Assembly: GCF_003331145.1 (NCBI RefSeq) | Contig: NZ_QLVE01000022.1 | Coordinates: 90,917-154,916, forward strand | Direction of reading: 5' to 3' | Length of the DNA: 64,000 bases | Source: Exiguobacterium sp. TNDT2 | GTDB taxonomy: Bacteria > Bacillota > Bacilli > Exiguobacteriales > Exiguobacteriaceae | Part shown: piece by piece, positions 11,724-20,088 of the stretch | Position numbering within the stretch: the stretch's first letter is position 1 | Layout: each line of letters begins with the position of its first letter | Notes under the pieces: model-generated | What the model was told of the DNA's origin: nothing | The model's input: only the letters and a program-made list of their open reading frames with translations | The model's database searches: none | Translations under genes and position numbers: made by a program

Positions 11724-11780
11724 CCATTTTTCTCATTTACAGCTAGTCACTGAGTGCAACAAACCGATAATTTGTAAATT

Positions 11781-11796
11781 AAGGGAACGGTTCCAT
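11781..11796 (+). promoter_or_regulatory. Candidate cre (CcpA) site upstream of brnQ
   Basis: AAGGGAACGGTTCCAT fits WTGNNANCGNTNNCAW with one mismatch. It lies about 80 bases upstream of the brnQ -10, a position compatible with CcpA activation. Not tested. Confidence 0.4.
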
Positions 11797-11845
11797 ACAA
11801 TAAATCCACATTTCAAAAAAATAAACATCATTTTTGTGGATAGGG

Positions 11846-11873
11846 TGGTCAAAAAAATGAAAGTGTGTATAAT
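11846..11873 (+). promoter_or_regulatory. Probable brnQ promoter
   Basis: Perfect -10 TATAAT (11868-11873) with a weak -35 TGGTCA (11846-11851) at 16 bases. Two 7-base arms ATCCACA (11804-11810) and TGTGGAT (11835-11841) lie just upstream. Confidence 0.55.
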
Positions 11874-11891
11874 GAAATAGACCAAGCGCTA

Positions 11892-11906
11892 TATTGTCAG
11901 AAAATT
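11892..11906 (+). promoter_or_regulatory. CodY box in the brnQ leader
   Basis: TATTGTCAGAAAATT matches the CodY consensus AATTTTCWGAAAATT at 13 of 15 positions. It is about 19 bases downstream of the -10, so CodY with bound branched-chain amino acids would block transcription of the transporter for those amino acids. Confidence 0.65.
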
Positions 11907-11964
11907 TAGTCATTTAATTCGTCAAGTAACACGCAAGGTATTACATGTATGTGGAGGTAGTTGT

Positions 11965-13284
11965 ATGAAAAAATCGACATTATTCCCGTTAGCGTTCACG
12001 ATTTTCGCATTATTCTTCGGGGCCGGGAACCTGTTGTTCCCACCGATGCTAGGTGCGATGGCAGGACAGAACCTCGTCCCAGCTCTAGTCGGCTTCGTCA
12101 TTACCGGCGTCGGGCTACCATTACTCGCACTTTTCGCGGTCGCGCGGGTCGGAGGTGGATCTGACCAAATCGCTCGGTATATTCCGAAGCGGCTTGCGCT
12201 CGTCTTGACGGGATTAATGTACGTGGCGATCGGTCCGTTCTTCGGGATTCCTCGGACGGCAGCAGTTACGTATGAGATGGGAGTCGTACCGTTCCTCGGT
12301 GCACCATCTATGCTCACGCTCGCAATCAGCTCAACTGTCTTCTTCGGTTTGACATTCTTCTTGACGTTACGCGCTCAGAAATTGATTGAAGTCATCGGTC
12401 GTATCATCACGCCAATTCTCTTGCTCTTGCTCGCGGCAATCGGAATCACGAATCTCGTGGCTCCACTCGGGAAGCCGATCGCACCAGCAGAAGGATATGA
12501 AACGTGGCTGGGTGCGCTCGGAGAAGGCTTCAAACAAGGCTACTTGACGATGGACGTCTTCGGTGCCCTCGTCTTCGGTGCCATCGTGCTCGTCACGCTC
12601 AAAGCGAACGGTATGACGGACCAAAAAGAAGCATCTTCACTCCTTCGGACGTCTGGAATGCTCGCCGTCACGTGTTTGATGCTCGTCTATATCTCGCTCG
12701 GGTCGATTGGAGCGAACATGACTGGGCAAACGGGAACGACAGATGGTGCAAGCTTGCTTCAAGCGTTCGCTGGTACGTCATTCGGACAAGTCGGAATGCT
12801 CACCCTCGGGGCTGCTGTCTTCCTCGCTTGTTTGACGACAGCAGTCGGACTCATCACCGAGTTCTCACGTTTCATCAGCAATACGTTCGAGTCACTCAAG
12901 TATCATCAAGTCGTCATCGCGACGACGTTGTTCGGCTACCTCATCTCGCTCGTCGGTCTCGGCATGTTGATCGAGATTGCGGTACCGCTTCTCACGCTGT
13001 TGTATCCGGTCATGATCGCACTCGTGCTCGTGTCGATCACAGAACGGATCCAGCGCAACCCGCACGTCGCTATGAAGGCGACAGTGTACACGGCCCTCGT
13101 GTTTTCTTTTTTCGAGACGACACACGGTTTGGCGCCGTCTGCTGCAACTGAATGGATCACGAACTTGCCGATGGCTGAGATTGATCTCGCCTGGGCGGTT
13201 CCAACGTTGATCGTATATGTGATCACGCTTTTCTTACCGAAACAACGTTCTAATCAATCACTCGCTCAATCACACATCTCATAA
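11965..13284 (+). CDS. brnQ: Branched-chain amino acid transporter BrnQ
   Basis: 439 residues with about 12 hydrophobic segments, LIVCS family. The N-terminus FALFFGAGNLLFPPMLG is the diagnostic block; GIPRTAAVTYEMG and DVFGALVFGAI are further family motifs. It imports leucine, isoleucine and valine with Na+ or H+. GTGGAGGTAG precedes the ATG. A CodY box and a possible cre site upstream match the known physiology of the family. Terminated by a strong hairpin. Confidence 0.95.
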   Translation: MKKSTLFPLAFTIFALFFGAGNLLFPPMLGAMAGQNLVPALVGFVITGVGLPLLALFAVARVGGGSDQIARYIPKRLALVLTGLMYVAIGPFFGIPRTAAVTYEMGVVPFLGAPSMLTLAISSTVFFGLTFFLTLRAQKLIEVIGRIITPILLLLLAAIGITNLVAPLGKPIAPAEGYETWLGALGEGFKQGYLTMDVFGALVFGAIVLVTLKANGMTDQKEASSLLRTSGMLAVTCLMLVYISLGSIGANMTGQTGTTDGASLLQAFAGTSFGQVGMLTLGAAVFLACLTTAVGLITEFSRFISNTFESLKYHQVVIATTLFGYLISLVGLGMLIEIAVPLLTLLYPVMIALVLVSITERIQRNPHVAMKATVYTALVFSFFETTHGLAPSAATEWITNLPMAEIDLAWAVPTLIVYVITLFLPKQRSNQSLAQSHIS

Positions 13285-13296
13285 GCAAGTGAATAG

Positions 13297-13329
13297 ACGC
13301 CCATCCTTTGGTCAAGGATGGGTGTTTTG
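13297..13329 (+). terminator. Intrinsic terminator of brnQ
   Basis: ACGCCCATCCTT/AAGGATGGGTGT stem with one G-T pair, then TTTT. Confidence 0.88.
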
Positions 13330-13398
13330 CTGTCTTATCGTTTGCTCATTCCATTCGTCAACAAGTAAAATGAAGAGACGAAAAGGAAGTGACATACA

Positions 13399-14580
13399 TT
13401 GACAACGAAACAAAAGAAACAATTGGCGATTCTCATGTTGAACATGTTCATCGCCGTAGCGGGATTTGGGATCATCATCCCAATCATCCCTGATTATTTG
13501 AAGATGATCGGCGAAGGTGGAACCGCTGCCGGTCTTATGATCTCGGTCTTCGCGGGGGCCCAGTTGCTCATGTCACCGATTGCCGGGAAATGGGCGGACG
13601 TATACGGGCGCCGTCCGATGATTATCTTGGGTCTGATCGGATTTACCATTTCAATGAGCGTCTTTTACTTATCTGACAATCTGACTGTCTTGTTGATTTC
13701 ACGGGCCATCGGCGGCGTCGGGGCCGCATTATTGATTCCAGCCATTTTTGCTTACGTGGCGGATATCACGACGCTCAAACAACGGGCGAAAGGGAATAGT
13801 TATATTTCCGCGGCAATGTCGCTCGGAATCGTCATCGGACCAGGAGTCGGCGGCTTCTTCGCTGAATTCGGTTTGAAGGCACCTCTCCTCTTGTCGGCGA
13901 TCGTCTCGCTCGTCGCCGTCATCTCGTCGATCCTTTTATTGAAGGAACCAGATCGGGAACCTTACGTTCAAACGAACGAGCGCGAATCGCTGCCGCGCCA
14001 GCTCGTGTCGTCGACACGGAAACCGTATTTCTTCGTGCTCGTCATCAACTTGGTCATGGCGTTCGGTTTGATGGCGTACGAATCCGTACTCGGGTTGTTC
14101 GTCAATGAGACTTTCAGTGCGACGCCGCAACAGATTGCGGTCATGATTACCGGGACAGGCATCGTCAGCGTCATCGTCCAACTGTTCGCCGTCGACCGTC
14201 TCGTTTCATTGCTTGGTGAGATCAAAGTCGTGCTCATCTTCATCATGCTCGCCGCGCTCGGCTTCTTGTTCTCGCTCTTTGCCGGCTCTTACGCGATTTT
14301 CTTCGCCGTCACGTTGATTATCTTCTTGTCGACCTCGATTTTACGGCCGGTGTTGAATACGCTCGTGTCGAAGATGGCCGATAAGGAACAAGGATTTGCG
14401 ATGGGGATGAACAACGCCTATATGAGTATCGGGAATATCATTGGTCCGACGCTCGCCGGGATCGCGTTTGATATCGATATGCGTTATCCGTTCGTGATGG
14501 GGCTCGTCCTCTTGCTTGTGACGTTCGCCGGAACGTTGAATTGGTCGAAGCGTAAAGCAGTGGCCACGTTCGAACAATAA
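13399..14580 (+). CDS. Bmr/NorA-type multidrug MFS transporter
   Basis: 393 residues, 12 predicted membrane segments. Loop motif GKWADVYGRRP (about residues 62-72) and the antiporter motif C-like GIVIGPGVGGFFAEFG (about 141-156) place it with the Bmr/Blt/NorA and TetA proton-antiport exporters. The start is TTG at 13399, preceded by AAAGGAAGTG. It is followed after 14 bases by yunF and probably co-transcribed with it. The substrate is unknown. Confidence 0.85.
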   Translation: MTTKQKKQLAILMLNMFIAVAGFGIIIPIIPDYLKMIGEGGTAAGLMISVFAGAQLLMSPIAGKWADVYGRRPMIILGLIGFTISMSVFYLSDNLTVLLISRAIGGVGAALLIPAIFAYVADITTLKQRAKGNSYISAAMSLGIVIGPGVGGFFAEFGLKAPLLLSAIVSLVAVISSILLLKEPDREPYVQTNERESLPRQLVSSTRKPYFFVLVINLVMAFGLMAYESVLGLFVNETFSATPQQIAVMITGTGIVSVIVQLFAVDRLVSLLGEIKVVLIFIMLAALGFLFSLFAGSYAIFFAVTLIIFLSTSILRPVLNTLVSKMADKEQGFAMGMNNAYMSIGNIIGPTLAGIAFDIDMRYPFVMGLVLLLVTFAGTLNWSKRKAVATFEQ

Positions 14581-14594
14581 ATTGAGGAGGGGAT

Positions 14595-15443
14595 ATGATG
14601 ATTTATGTCGGTGTGACAGGATGGGGCGACCATAATTTACTGTATACGACCCCGGAAGAACGTAAACATAAACTATCGACCTATGCAGGACATTTCCCGA
14701 CCGTGGAAATCGATTCCTCGTTTTATGCGATTCAACCCGTGAAGAATTATGAGAAGTGGAATCAAGAGACGCCGGAAACGTTCCAGTTCGTCGTCAAAGT
14801 TTCCAGGGAAATGAGCGGACATGACCGCGAACCGAAACTACCGCTCGCCGAACTGTTCGAACGGTATCGGACGTCAGTCGAACCGTTGAAGCAGGCCGGA
14901 AAGCTACGGGCGGTGCTCGTCCAGCTCCCACCGTGGTTCGACGTCTCGAAGCCACATCTCGATTACTTGCGGACGATTCGCGACGAGTTGAAGGATTATG
15001 ACATCGCGATCGAGTTCCGCAATCCGACTTGGTTCTCTGAGGCGTTCCGGGAGCGGACGCTCGCTTTCTTGACGGAACTTCGCTTCATCAACACGATTTG
15101 TGATGAGCCGCAGACGAAAGAGAGCAGCATCCCGTTCGTGCCAGTCGTGACCAATCCGGATGTGGCCGTCGTGCGCTTACATGGGCGCAACACGGCTGGC
15201 TGGCTTAGAAAACCAGGAATGACGAGCCAAGAGTGGCGTCATGTGCGTTGTCTGTATCGTTATAGTGAAGATGAGCTACAAGAGCTCGCGGCGACCCTCC
15301 GCCAAGTTGACGTAGCAGCGAAGTCGGTGTACGTCTACTTCAACAACAACTCGGCTGGAGATGCGGTGCCGAACGCCAAGCGGCTGATTGAGATTCTCGG
15401 AGCCGAATATGAGCTCGCCCCGAGCCAAATCAGTCTGTTCTAG
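14595..15443 (+). CDS. yunF: DUF72 family protein YunF
   Basis: 282 residues of the DUF72 TIM-barrel family. Family features are the N-terminal YVGVTGWGDHNLLYT, a VEIDSSFYAIQ block (normally VEINSTFY), FVVKVSREMSGH, and the C-terminal VYVYFNNNSAGDAVPNAKRL. The biochemical role of the family is not established. Two adjacent ATG codons (14595, 14598) follow GAGGAGGGG; either may be used. It sits directly before yunD as in B. subtilis, where yunD and yunF are also close. Confidence 0.88.
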   Translation: MMIYVGVTGWGDHNLLYTTPEERKHKLSTYAGHFPTVEIDSSFYAIQPVKNYEKWNQETPETFQFVVKVSREMSGHDREPKLPLAELFERYRTSVEPLKQAGKLRAVLVQLPPWFDVSKPHLDYLRTIRDELKDYDIAIEFRNPTWFSEAFRERTLAFLTELRFINTICDEPQTKESSIPFVPVVTNPDVAVVRLHGRNTAGWLRKPGMTSQEWRHVRCLYRYSEDELQELAATLRQVDVAAKSVYVYFNNNSAGDAVPNAKRLIEILGAEYELAPSQISLF

Positions 15444-15457
15444 GAAGGGGGATCGTC

Positions 15458-16798
15458 TTGAGAACGATCACGATGTATCATTATAATGACTTACATTCGA
15501 AATTTCACAACTGGCCGCGTCTCGTCTCATTTTTAAATGAGCACCGGACAGAACAGACGCTCGTTTTCGATCTCGGCGACCACGCCGACCGGACCCATAC
15601 AGCGACGGAAGTGACGCGCGGACAAGTGAACGTCCGTCTGCTCAACCGCATCCAACCGACGGCGGTCACGATTGGGAACAACGAAGGCATCACGTTCCCG
15701 CATGACTGGCTCGCTCACCTGTATGATGAGGCGGCGTTTCCTGTGTTGCTCGCGAACGTCTATCATGCGGACGGTACGAGGCCTGACTGGGCGACAGAGA
15801 CGCTCATCGTCGAACGTGACGGACTCCGCATCGGACTATTCGGCGTGACGGCACCGTATGAAGAACTTTATCCCGAGCTCGGTTGGGCGATTGAAGCGCC
15901 GCATGCGGCAACGAAACGTGCGCTCGAGACGCTCCGAGACTGTGACGTCGTCATCGCGCTCAGTCACCTCGGTTTTTACGCTGATGAGCGGCTCGCCGAG
16001 GCGTTCCCGGAAATTGATGTCATCCTCGGGGCCCATACCCATCATGTCCTCGATGACGGTGTCGTCACGAACGGCGTCTTGATCGCCCAAGCCGGAAAAT
16101 ATGGGCAATACGTCGGTGAAGTCCAACTCACCCTCGACGGGAACCACATCGTCGACAAGCGGGCTTGCTTGCATGATTTAACGGAACGGGACACGGATGA
16201 GGCGACGGTTTTGACTTTACAGGAAGAATATAGCCAAGCCGAGCGGTTGCTCGATGTGACGATTGCCGACACCCCGGGTTATCCGAGTGACTGGTTCGGC
16301 CCGTCCGCCATCGGGGAGCTGTTGGCAGGCGGACTGGCAGATTGGTGTGACGCGGAAGTGAGCGTGATTCCGGCCGGTGTCTTGTTAGAAGGGTTGCAGC
16401 CTGGTCACGTCACGCTCAATATGCTGCACCGCATCTGTCCGCACCCAATCAACCCTTGTCTCTTGACGCTTGACGGAGCGACGCTCATCCGCTTTTTAAA
16501 CGATGTTCAAGAAGAAGCGTTCACAACGATGCATGTCCGCGGCCTCGGGTTTCGCGGAACGGTGCTCGGTGCCCCTGTCGTTCATGGTCTCGAATTGAGG
16601 TACGGTCGCTATTATGTCCACGGACAGGAAGTCGAGCTCGACGAAACGTATCGTGTCGCCACGGTCGACATGTTTACGTTCGGTCCGCTCCTTCCGTATT
16701 TGGCCGATCAGACGAAACGTTACTTCATGCCAGAACTGCTCCGTGACGTATTACGGGAAACGATTACGACGCGTCACAATGCCATTCGAAAAGGATAG
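15458..16798 (+). CDS. yunD: Bifunctional metallophosphatase/5'-nucleotidase family protein YunD
   Basis: 446 residues. The N-terminal metallophosphoesterase has YNDLHSKFHN, DLGDHADRTH, GNNEG and GAHTHHVLDDG, the usual DxH-GD-GNH-GHxH set with the first and third motifs altered (NDLHS and GNNEG in place of GNHE). The C-terminal 5'-nucleotidase domain begins near residue 270. TTG start with GGAAGGGGGAT before it. No signal peptide, so it acts in the cytosol, unlike secreted relatives. The substrate is not established. Confidence 0.85.
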   Translation: MRTITMYHYNDLHSKFHNWPRLVSFLNEHRTEQTLVFDLGDHADRTHTATEVTRGQVNVRLLNRIQPTAVTIGNNEGITFPHDWLAHLYDEAAFPVLLANVYHADGTRPDWATETLIVERDGLRIGLFGVTAPYEELYPELGWAIEAPHAATKRALETLRDCDVVIALSHLGFYADERLAEAFPEIDVILGAHTHHVLDDGVVTNGVLIAQAGKYGQYVGEVQLTLDGNHIVDKRACLHDLTERDTDEATVLTLQEEYSQAERLLDVTIADTPGYPSDWFGPSAIGELLAGGLADWCDAEVSVIPAGVLLEGLQPGHVTLNMLHRICPHPINPCLLTLDGATLIRFLNDVQEEAFTTMHVRGLGFRGTVLGAPVVHGLELRYGRYYVHGQEVELDETYRVATVDMFTFGPLLPYLADQTKRYFMPELLRDVLRETITTRHNAIRKG

Positions 16799-16846
16799 GG
16801 ACGGGACCGCTCGTCATGCTATGATAAGAAAGTGGAGGTGTGAAAC

Positions 16847-17227
16847 ATGATTAGAGTGAATCGCCACGGCTATACCGTCATCGAAGAAAAACGGGACGGT
16901 TTTGACGAGGAAGCGTTCATCGCACGCTATAGCGACGTGCTCGATAAGTATGATTATATCGTCGGCGACTGGGGCCACGGACAACTTCGGTTGAAAGGGT
17001 TTTATGAGACAAAGTCCAAGTTCGCGACATATGACAACCGAATCGACCACGTGATGGATTACGTGTATGAATACTGTAACTTTGGGTGTCCGTTCTTCGT
17101 GCTCAAAAAAGAGACGGAAATCGATGAGGCGGAAGACGGTCCGGTCTTCGGTGGCACGAAGCAACCGCTCAAACTGAAACGAAAATTCAATAAGTCGGAA
17201 GAAGCGGAGCCTTCGACCGGAACATGA
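16847..17227 (+). CDS. yutD: YutD family protein
   Basis: A 126-residue cytosolic protein whose first 90 residues match the YutD family (DYIVGDWGHGQLRLKGFY, YEYCNFGCPFFVLKK). The C-terminal 30 residues are charged and low-complexity. The function is unknown. AAGTGGAGGTG precedes the ATG. An intrinsic terminator follows. Confidence 0.85.
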   Translation: MIRVNRHGYTVIEEKRDGFDEEAFIARYSDVLDKYDYIVGDWGHGQLRLKGFYETKSKFATYDNRIDHVMDYVYEYCNFGCPFFVLKKETEIDEAEDGPVFGGTKQPLKLKRKFNKSEEAEPSTGT

Positions 17228-17228
17228 C

Positions 17229-17254
17229 GCGCTGATGACATCAGCGCCTTTTTT
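17229..17254 (+). terminator. Intrinsic terminator of yutD
   Basis: GCGCTGATG/CATCAGCGC stem followed by CTTTTTTAT. Confidence 0.9.
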
Positions 17255-17383
17255 ATTACATTTATTTTCCAAATGTTTCTTTTAGGTGAAAAGACGATGT
17301 GACAGGTTTAGGGATAGGAAAATTGTGATAACTTATAAATAAGGTATATGTTTCTGTTCGGGTTTTGGAAATGAGGTGGAAGG

Positions 17384-17686
17384 ATGCAACACGTACAAAT
17401 AGCGACCGTCGGTGATCGCGATGATATTCATAACCGGATTCACAATCTCGGTCTGGGTTTACTTGCGATGTTGTTCTTCGGGTTCGGGAGCATCATGACG
17501 TTCTACTTTACGGCCGCAGTCCTTATCTATGAGGTTGTCCACGTTTTGCTGATCCGCCGCTTTGAATATCGCCAGGCGTTTCTGAGAACCCGCTTATTTA
17601 AATTTGTTTCGTTAGCGGCAGTGGCCACAGGTGTGTTCTTATTTATCATATCAATGTCACAGTTTTTCATGGGCAATGTGATGTAG
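17384..17686 (+). CDS. Hypothetical small membrane protein
   Basis: A 100-residue protein that I do not recognise. It has two clear hydrophobic stretches (about residues 24-53 and 74-94) separated by a basic loop (RRFEYRQAFLRTR), so it is probably a two- or three-helix membrane protein with the loop in the cytosol. GAGGTGGAAGG precedes the ATG at short spacing. Flanked by terminators on both sides, so it is a monocistronic unit. Confidence 0.65.
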   Translation: MQHVQIATVGDRDDIHNRIHNLGLGLLAMLFFGFGSIMTFYFTAAVLIYEVVHVLLIRRFEYRQAFLRTRLFKFVSLAAVATGVFLFIISMSQFFMGNVM

Positions 17687-17694
17687 TCGAGGGA

Positions 17695-17719
17695 AAGGGA
17701 AAATCTTTTCCCTTTTTTC
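17695..17719 (+). terminator. Intrinsic terminator
   Basis: AAGGGAAAA/TTTTCCCTT stem with a TC loop and a T-run. Confidence 0.85.
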
Positions 17720-17727
17720 GTGTTTTT

Positions 17728-17754
17728 TGAAACTTTTCTTAAAGCGATGACGTA
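17728..17754 (+). promoter_or_regulatory. Candidate ECF sigma (SigW/SigX-type) promoter
   Basis: TGAAAC (17728-17733) followed by TTTT and, after 17 bases in total, CGTA (17751-17754). This matches the SigW-type pattern TGAAAC-N16/17-CGTA of Bacillales and lies 37 bases before the DUF975 start codon. Confidence 0.55.
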
Positions 17755-17790
17755 CACTTAGGAAAGAACTCAGAAAAAGGATGATGAAAA

Positions 17791-18465
17791 ATGACTACGC
17801 AGTTAAAGCAACATGCACAAAACATGTTAACCGGAAAGCGTTGGCTGATGGCGGGGCTATTAATTTTATTCGTCGTCTTGAACGGGATTCCGCAATCGTT
17901 CGCGCCACAAATCGATGCCGATTCGATGGAGCCGTTGACGTCAACTGAGATGACGTTATCCTTCCTGTCGTTTGTGATGACGTTATTGATCGCGCCGCTC
18001 GCGGTCGGCTGGTCATGGCTCGTCCTCTCCGTGTCACGCGGTGAGCAACCAGGCGTTTCGAAATTATTTGAGCCGTTTAAAACAGGCTACGTCAAGCACG
18101 TGCTCGCTCCTTTCTTCATGGGACTCTTCATCTTCTTATGGTCGCTTCTGTTGATTATCCCAGGAATCATTAAAGCGTTCTCGTATTCGCTCACGTATTA
18201 CATTCTACGTGATGAACCGGAATTGTCGGCGCTCGAGGCAATCACGGAGTCACGTCGCCTAATGGATGGGCATAAGATGGACGCCTTCAAACTCGTCCTC
18301 TCGTTCATCGGTTGGTTCTTCGTTGGTGTGCTCACACTCGGGATCGGCTTCTTATACGTTTACCCGTACTTTACGACGACGTACGCGACGTTCTACGACT
18401 CGATTCGTCAAGCGAAACGGCCGCAGACGAACCATGCCGGAACGGATTTTGAACAAGGATTCTAA
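17791..18465 (+). CDS. DUF975 family membrane protein
   Basis: A 224-residue membrane protein with about five hydrophobic segments. The DUF975 pattern is visible: an internal IIPGIIKAFSYSLTYYILRDEPELSALEAITESRRLMDGHKMDAFKL block and GIGFLYVYPYFTTTYATFYD near the C-terminus. The function is not established; it resembles envelope proteins of cell-surface stress regulons. AAAGGATGATG precedes the ATG. The ECF-type promoter upstream would fit induction by envelope stress (inference). Confidence 0.8.
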   Translation: MTTQLKQHAQNMLTGKRWLMAGLLILFVVLNGIPQSFAPQIDADSMEPLTSTEMTLSFLSFVMTLLIAPLAVGWSWLVLSVSRGEQPGVSKLFEPFKTGYVKHVLAPFFMGLFIFLWSLLLIIPGIIKAFSYSLTYYILRDEPELSALEAITESRRLMDGHKMDAFKLVLSFIGWFFVGVLTLGIGFLYVYPYFTTTYATFYDSIRQAKRPQTNHAGTDFEQGF

Positions 18466-18471
18466 ACGAAA

Positions 18472-18497
18472 ACCTCCGCTCAATCGAGAGCGGAGGT
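18472..18497. terminator. Bidirectional terminator between DUF975 gene and glpX
   Basis: ACCTCCGCTC/GAGCGGAGGT perfect 10-bp stem between convergent genes; A-rich on the left and T-rich on the right. Confidence 0.85.
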
Positions 18498-18501
18498 CTT
18501 A

Positions 18502-19482
18502 TTATGCGTTGACTTCTTGTTTTTGGAGGTATGGCTTGAGCGATAACGTGTGCTCGGCGACGACTTTACGAATCGTCTTCGTCTTCGAGCGCATGACGAG
18601 TGACGTCGTCTCGACGATATCGTCCGTCAAGAATTTGACGCCGTCGAGCAGCTCACCTGACGTCACGCCTGTCGCCGCGAAGATGCAATCATCGCTCTTG
18701 ACAAGGTCGTCAAGCGTGAGCAATTGGAGCGGGTCCTCCATGCCCATCGAGATGACGCGAGCCGTCTCTTCTTCGTTCATCGGGTGAAGGCGGGCCTGCA
18801 TGTCGCCTCCGAGCGCTTTGACGGCCGCTGCCGTGATGACGCCTTCCGGGGCGCCCCCTGTGCTGATAAAGATGTCGATCGGATTCGATTTGACGGCCGC
18901 CGCGATTCCTGCTGAAACGTCCCCATCTTCGAACAGCTTGACGCGAGCCCCCATGTTCATCGCCGCTTGACGCAAGTGCTCATGGCGATCACGGTCCTGC
19001 ATGATGACCGTCACTTCTTCGATGCGCTTGCCGTTATAGAGGGCCGCTTTCTCGATGATTGATTCGAGCGGTTCGTCGAGTGAGACTTTCCCTTTCAAAT
19101 TCGGTCCGACGACGAGTTTATCCATATACATATCTGGTGCGTGGAGGAGGGCGCCCTTATCGGCGACCGCGATGACGACCATGGCGTCCCCGAGTCCTTT
19201 GGCGACGATCGATGTCCCTTCGAGCGGGTCAACGGCGATATCGACTTCTGGTCCGAACGTCGTCCCTAGGCGTTCCCCGATATATAGCATCGGCGCCTCA
19301 TCGAGTTCACCTTCACCAATGACGACGGTGGCGTCCATATTGACCGTCCCAAGCACTTCACGCATCGCTGACGTGGCTGCGTCGTCTGCTTCGTTCTTTT
19401 GACCACGACCGATCCATTTTGACGAAGCAAGTGCGGCTGCCTCGGTTGCTCGTACAATCTCTAACGCTAATTCTCGTTCCAT
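18502..19482 (-). CDS. glpX: Fructose-1,6-bisphosphatase class II GlpX
   Basis: 326 residues, full length for GlpX. Metal-site motifs are present: GRGQKNEADDAA, VVIGEGELDEAPMLYIGE and VDPLEGTSIVAKG, and later FISTGGAPEGVITAAA. It dephosphorylates fructose 1,6-bisphosphate in gluconeogenesis. TGGAGGGT precedes the ATG. The upstream region has two CcpN-like sites, matching those of pckA in this window, so gluconeogenic control is likely. Divergent from yutE. Confidence 0.95.
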   Translation of the reverse strand: MERELALEIVRATEAAALASSKWIGRGQKNEADDAATSAMREVLGTVNMDATVVIGEGELDEAPMLYIGERLGTTFGPEVDIAVDPLEGTSIVAKGLGDAMVVIAVADKGALLHAPDMYMDKLVVGPNLKGKVSLDEPLESIIEKAALYNGKRIEEVTVIMQDRDRHEHLRQAAMNMGARVKLFEDGDVSAGIAAAVKSNPIDIFISTGGAPEGVITAAAVKALGGDMQARLHPMNEEETARVISMGMEDPLQLLTLDDLVKSDDCIFAATGVTSGELLDGVKFLTDDIVETTSLVMRSKTKTIRKVVAEHTLSLKPYLQKQEVNA

Positions 19483-19514
19483 AGTGTTGTACCCTCCACA
19501 TGATATCTATTTAA

Positions 19515-19560
19515 TGTGACATACTAATAGTTGTGTTAATCCGTGGATTAGTGTATCACA
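19515..19560 (-). promoter_or_regulatory. CcpN-like operator pair upstream of glpX
   Basis: TGTGACATACT (19515-19525, plus strand) is a perfect fit to the CcpN motif TRTGHYATAYW. A second copy, TGTGATACACT on the minus strand (19550-19560), has one mismatch. The first site abuts a likely glpX -10 (TTAAAT, reading on the minus strand) in the same place as the equivalent site next to the pckA -10. CcpN would repress glpX when glucose is present. Confidence 0.6.
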
Positions 19561-19640
19561 ATTACATAAATGATGTAAATAGGAGAGATTCTTTTCTCGA
19601 ACGAGAAAAAGGATTACTATAGGAGGCAGGGGGGATTGCG

Positions 19641-20084
19641 ATGTATTTTGTAAACAGAGAAAAGATTAACGAGACGTTGACCCATATGGAGACGATGCTC
19701 AGTCGACTCGACCAATTAGAAGGGGACGCTTTCACGGTTGAACTGGCAAAACAACGTTTGGCCGTTCACTTGATGGAGGGCGTGATCGATGTCGGCAACT
19801 CGATGATTGACGGGTTCATCATGCGTGACCCGGGCAGCTATGAGGATATTGTCGACATCTTGCTCGATGAGCGTGTGCTCGACGCGGAGACGGCGGAAGC
19901 GACGAAAGCGCTCGTCGGATTACGGGCGCACTATGTCAGGGAGTTCGTCACGGCAGACTCGGCCCGGTTCGATGCCTGGGTCGACCGTGATAAATCAACG
20001 TTCGAGGCATTCCCGGAGCAGGTCCGACGCTATCTCGAGGTGGAGCTCGGTCCTGTATCAGCATTTTTACCAGAAAGCGAGTGA
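19641..20084 (+). CDS. yutE: HepT-like DUF86 family protein YutE
   Basis: A 147-residue helical protein of the DUF86/HepT-like family. The signature region AVHLMEGVIDVGNSMIDGF is present, but the canonical RNase motif Rx4-6HxY is not clear (only LRAHYV), and no MNT nucleotidyltransferase is adjacent, so it is probably not a toxin. B. subtilis YutE is likewise free-standing next to yutF. AGGAGGCAGGGGGG precedes the ATG. Confidence 0.8.
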   Translation: MYFVNREKINETLTHMETMLSRLDQLEGDAFTVELAKQRLAVHLMEGVIDVGNSMIDGFIMRDPGSYEDIVDILLDERVLDAETAEATKALVGLRAHYVREFVTADSARFDAWVDRDKSTFEAFPEQVRRYLEVELGPVSAFLPESE

Positions 20085-20088
20085 TTGG

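Noticed and set aside
11566..11880. 104-residue frame overlapping acyP and the brnQ promoter
   Set aside because: Overlaps a certain gene and the promoter region; no ribosome site; no homology pattern.
19641..20084. HepT-MNT toxin-antitoxin at yutE
   Set aside because: No nucleotidyltransferase partner adjacent and the RNase motif is degenerate.
19807..20088. Upstream extension of yutF inside yutE
   Set aside because: Frame open by chance; extension is Ser/Arg-rich and the family start is at 20089.
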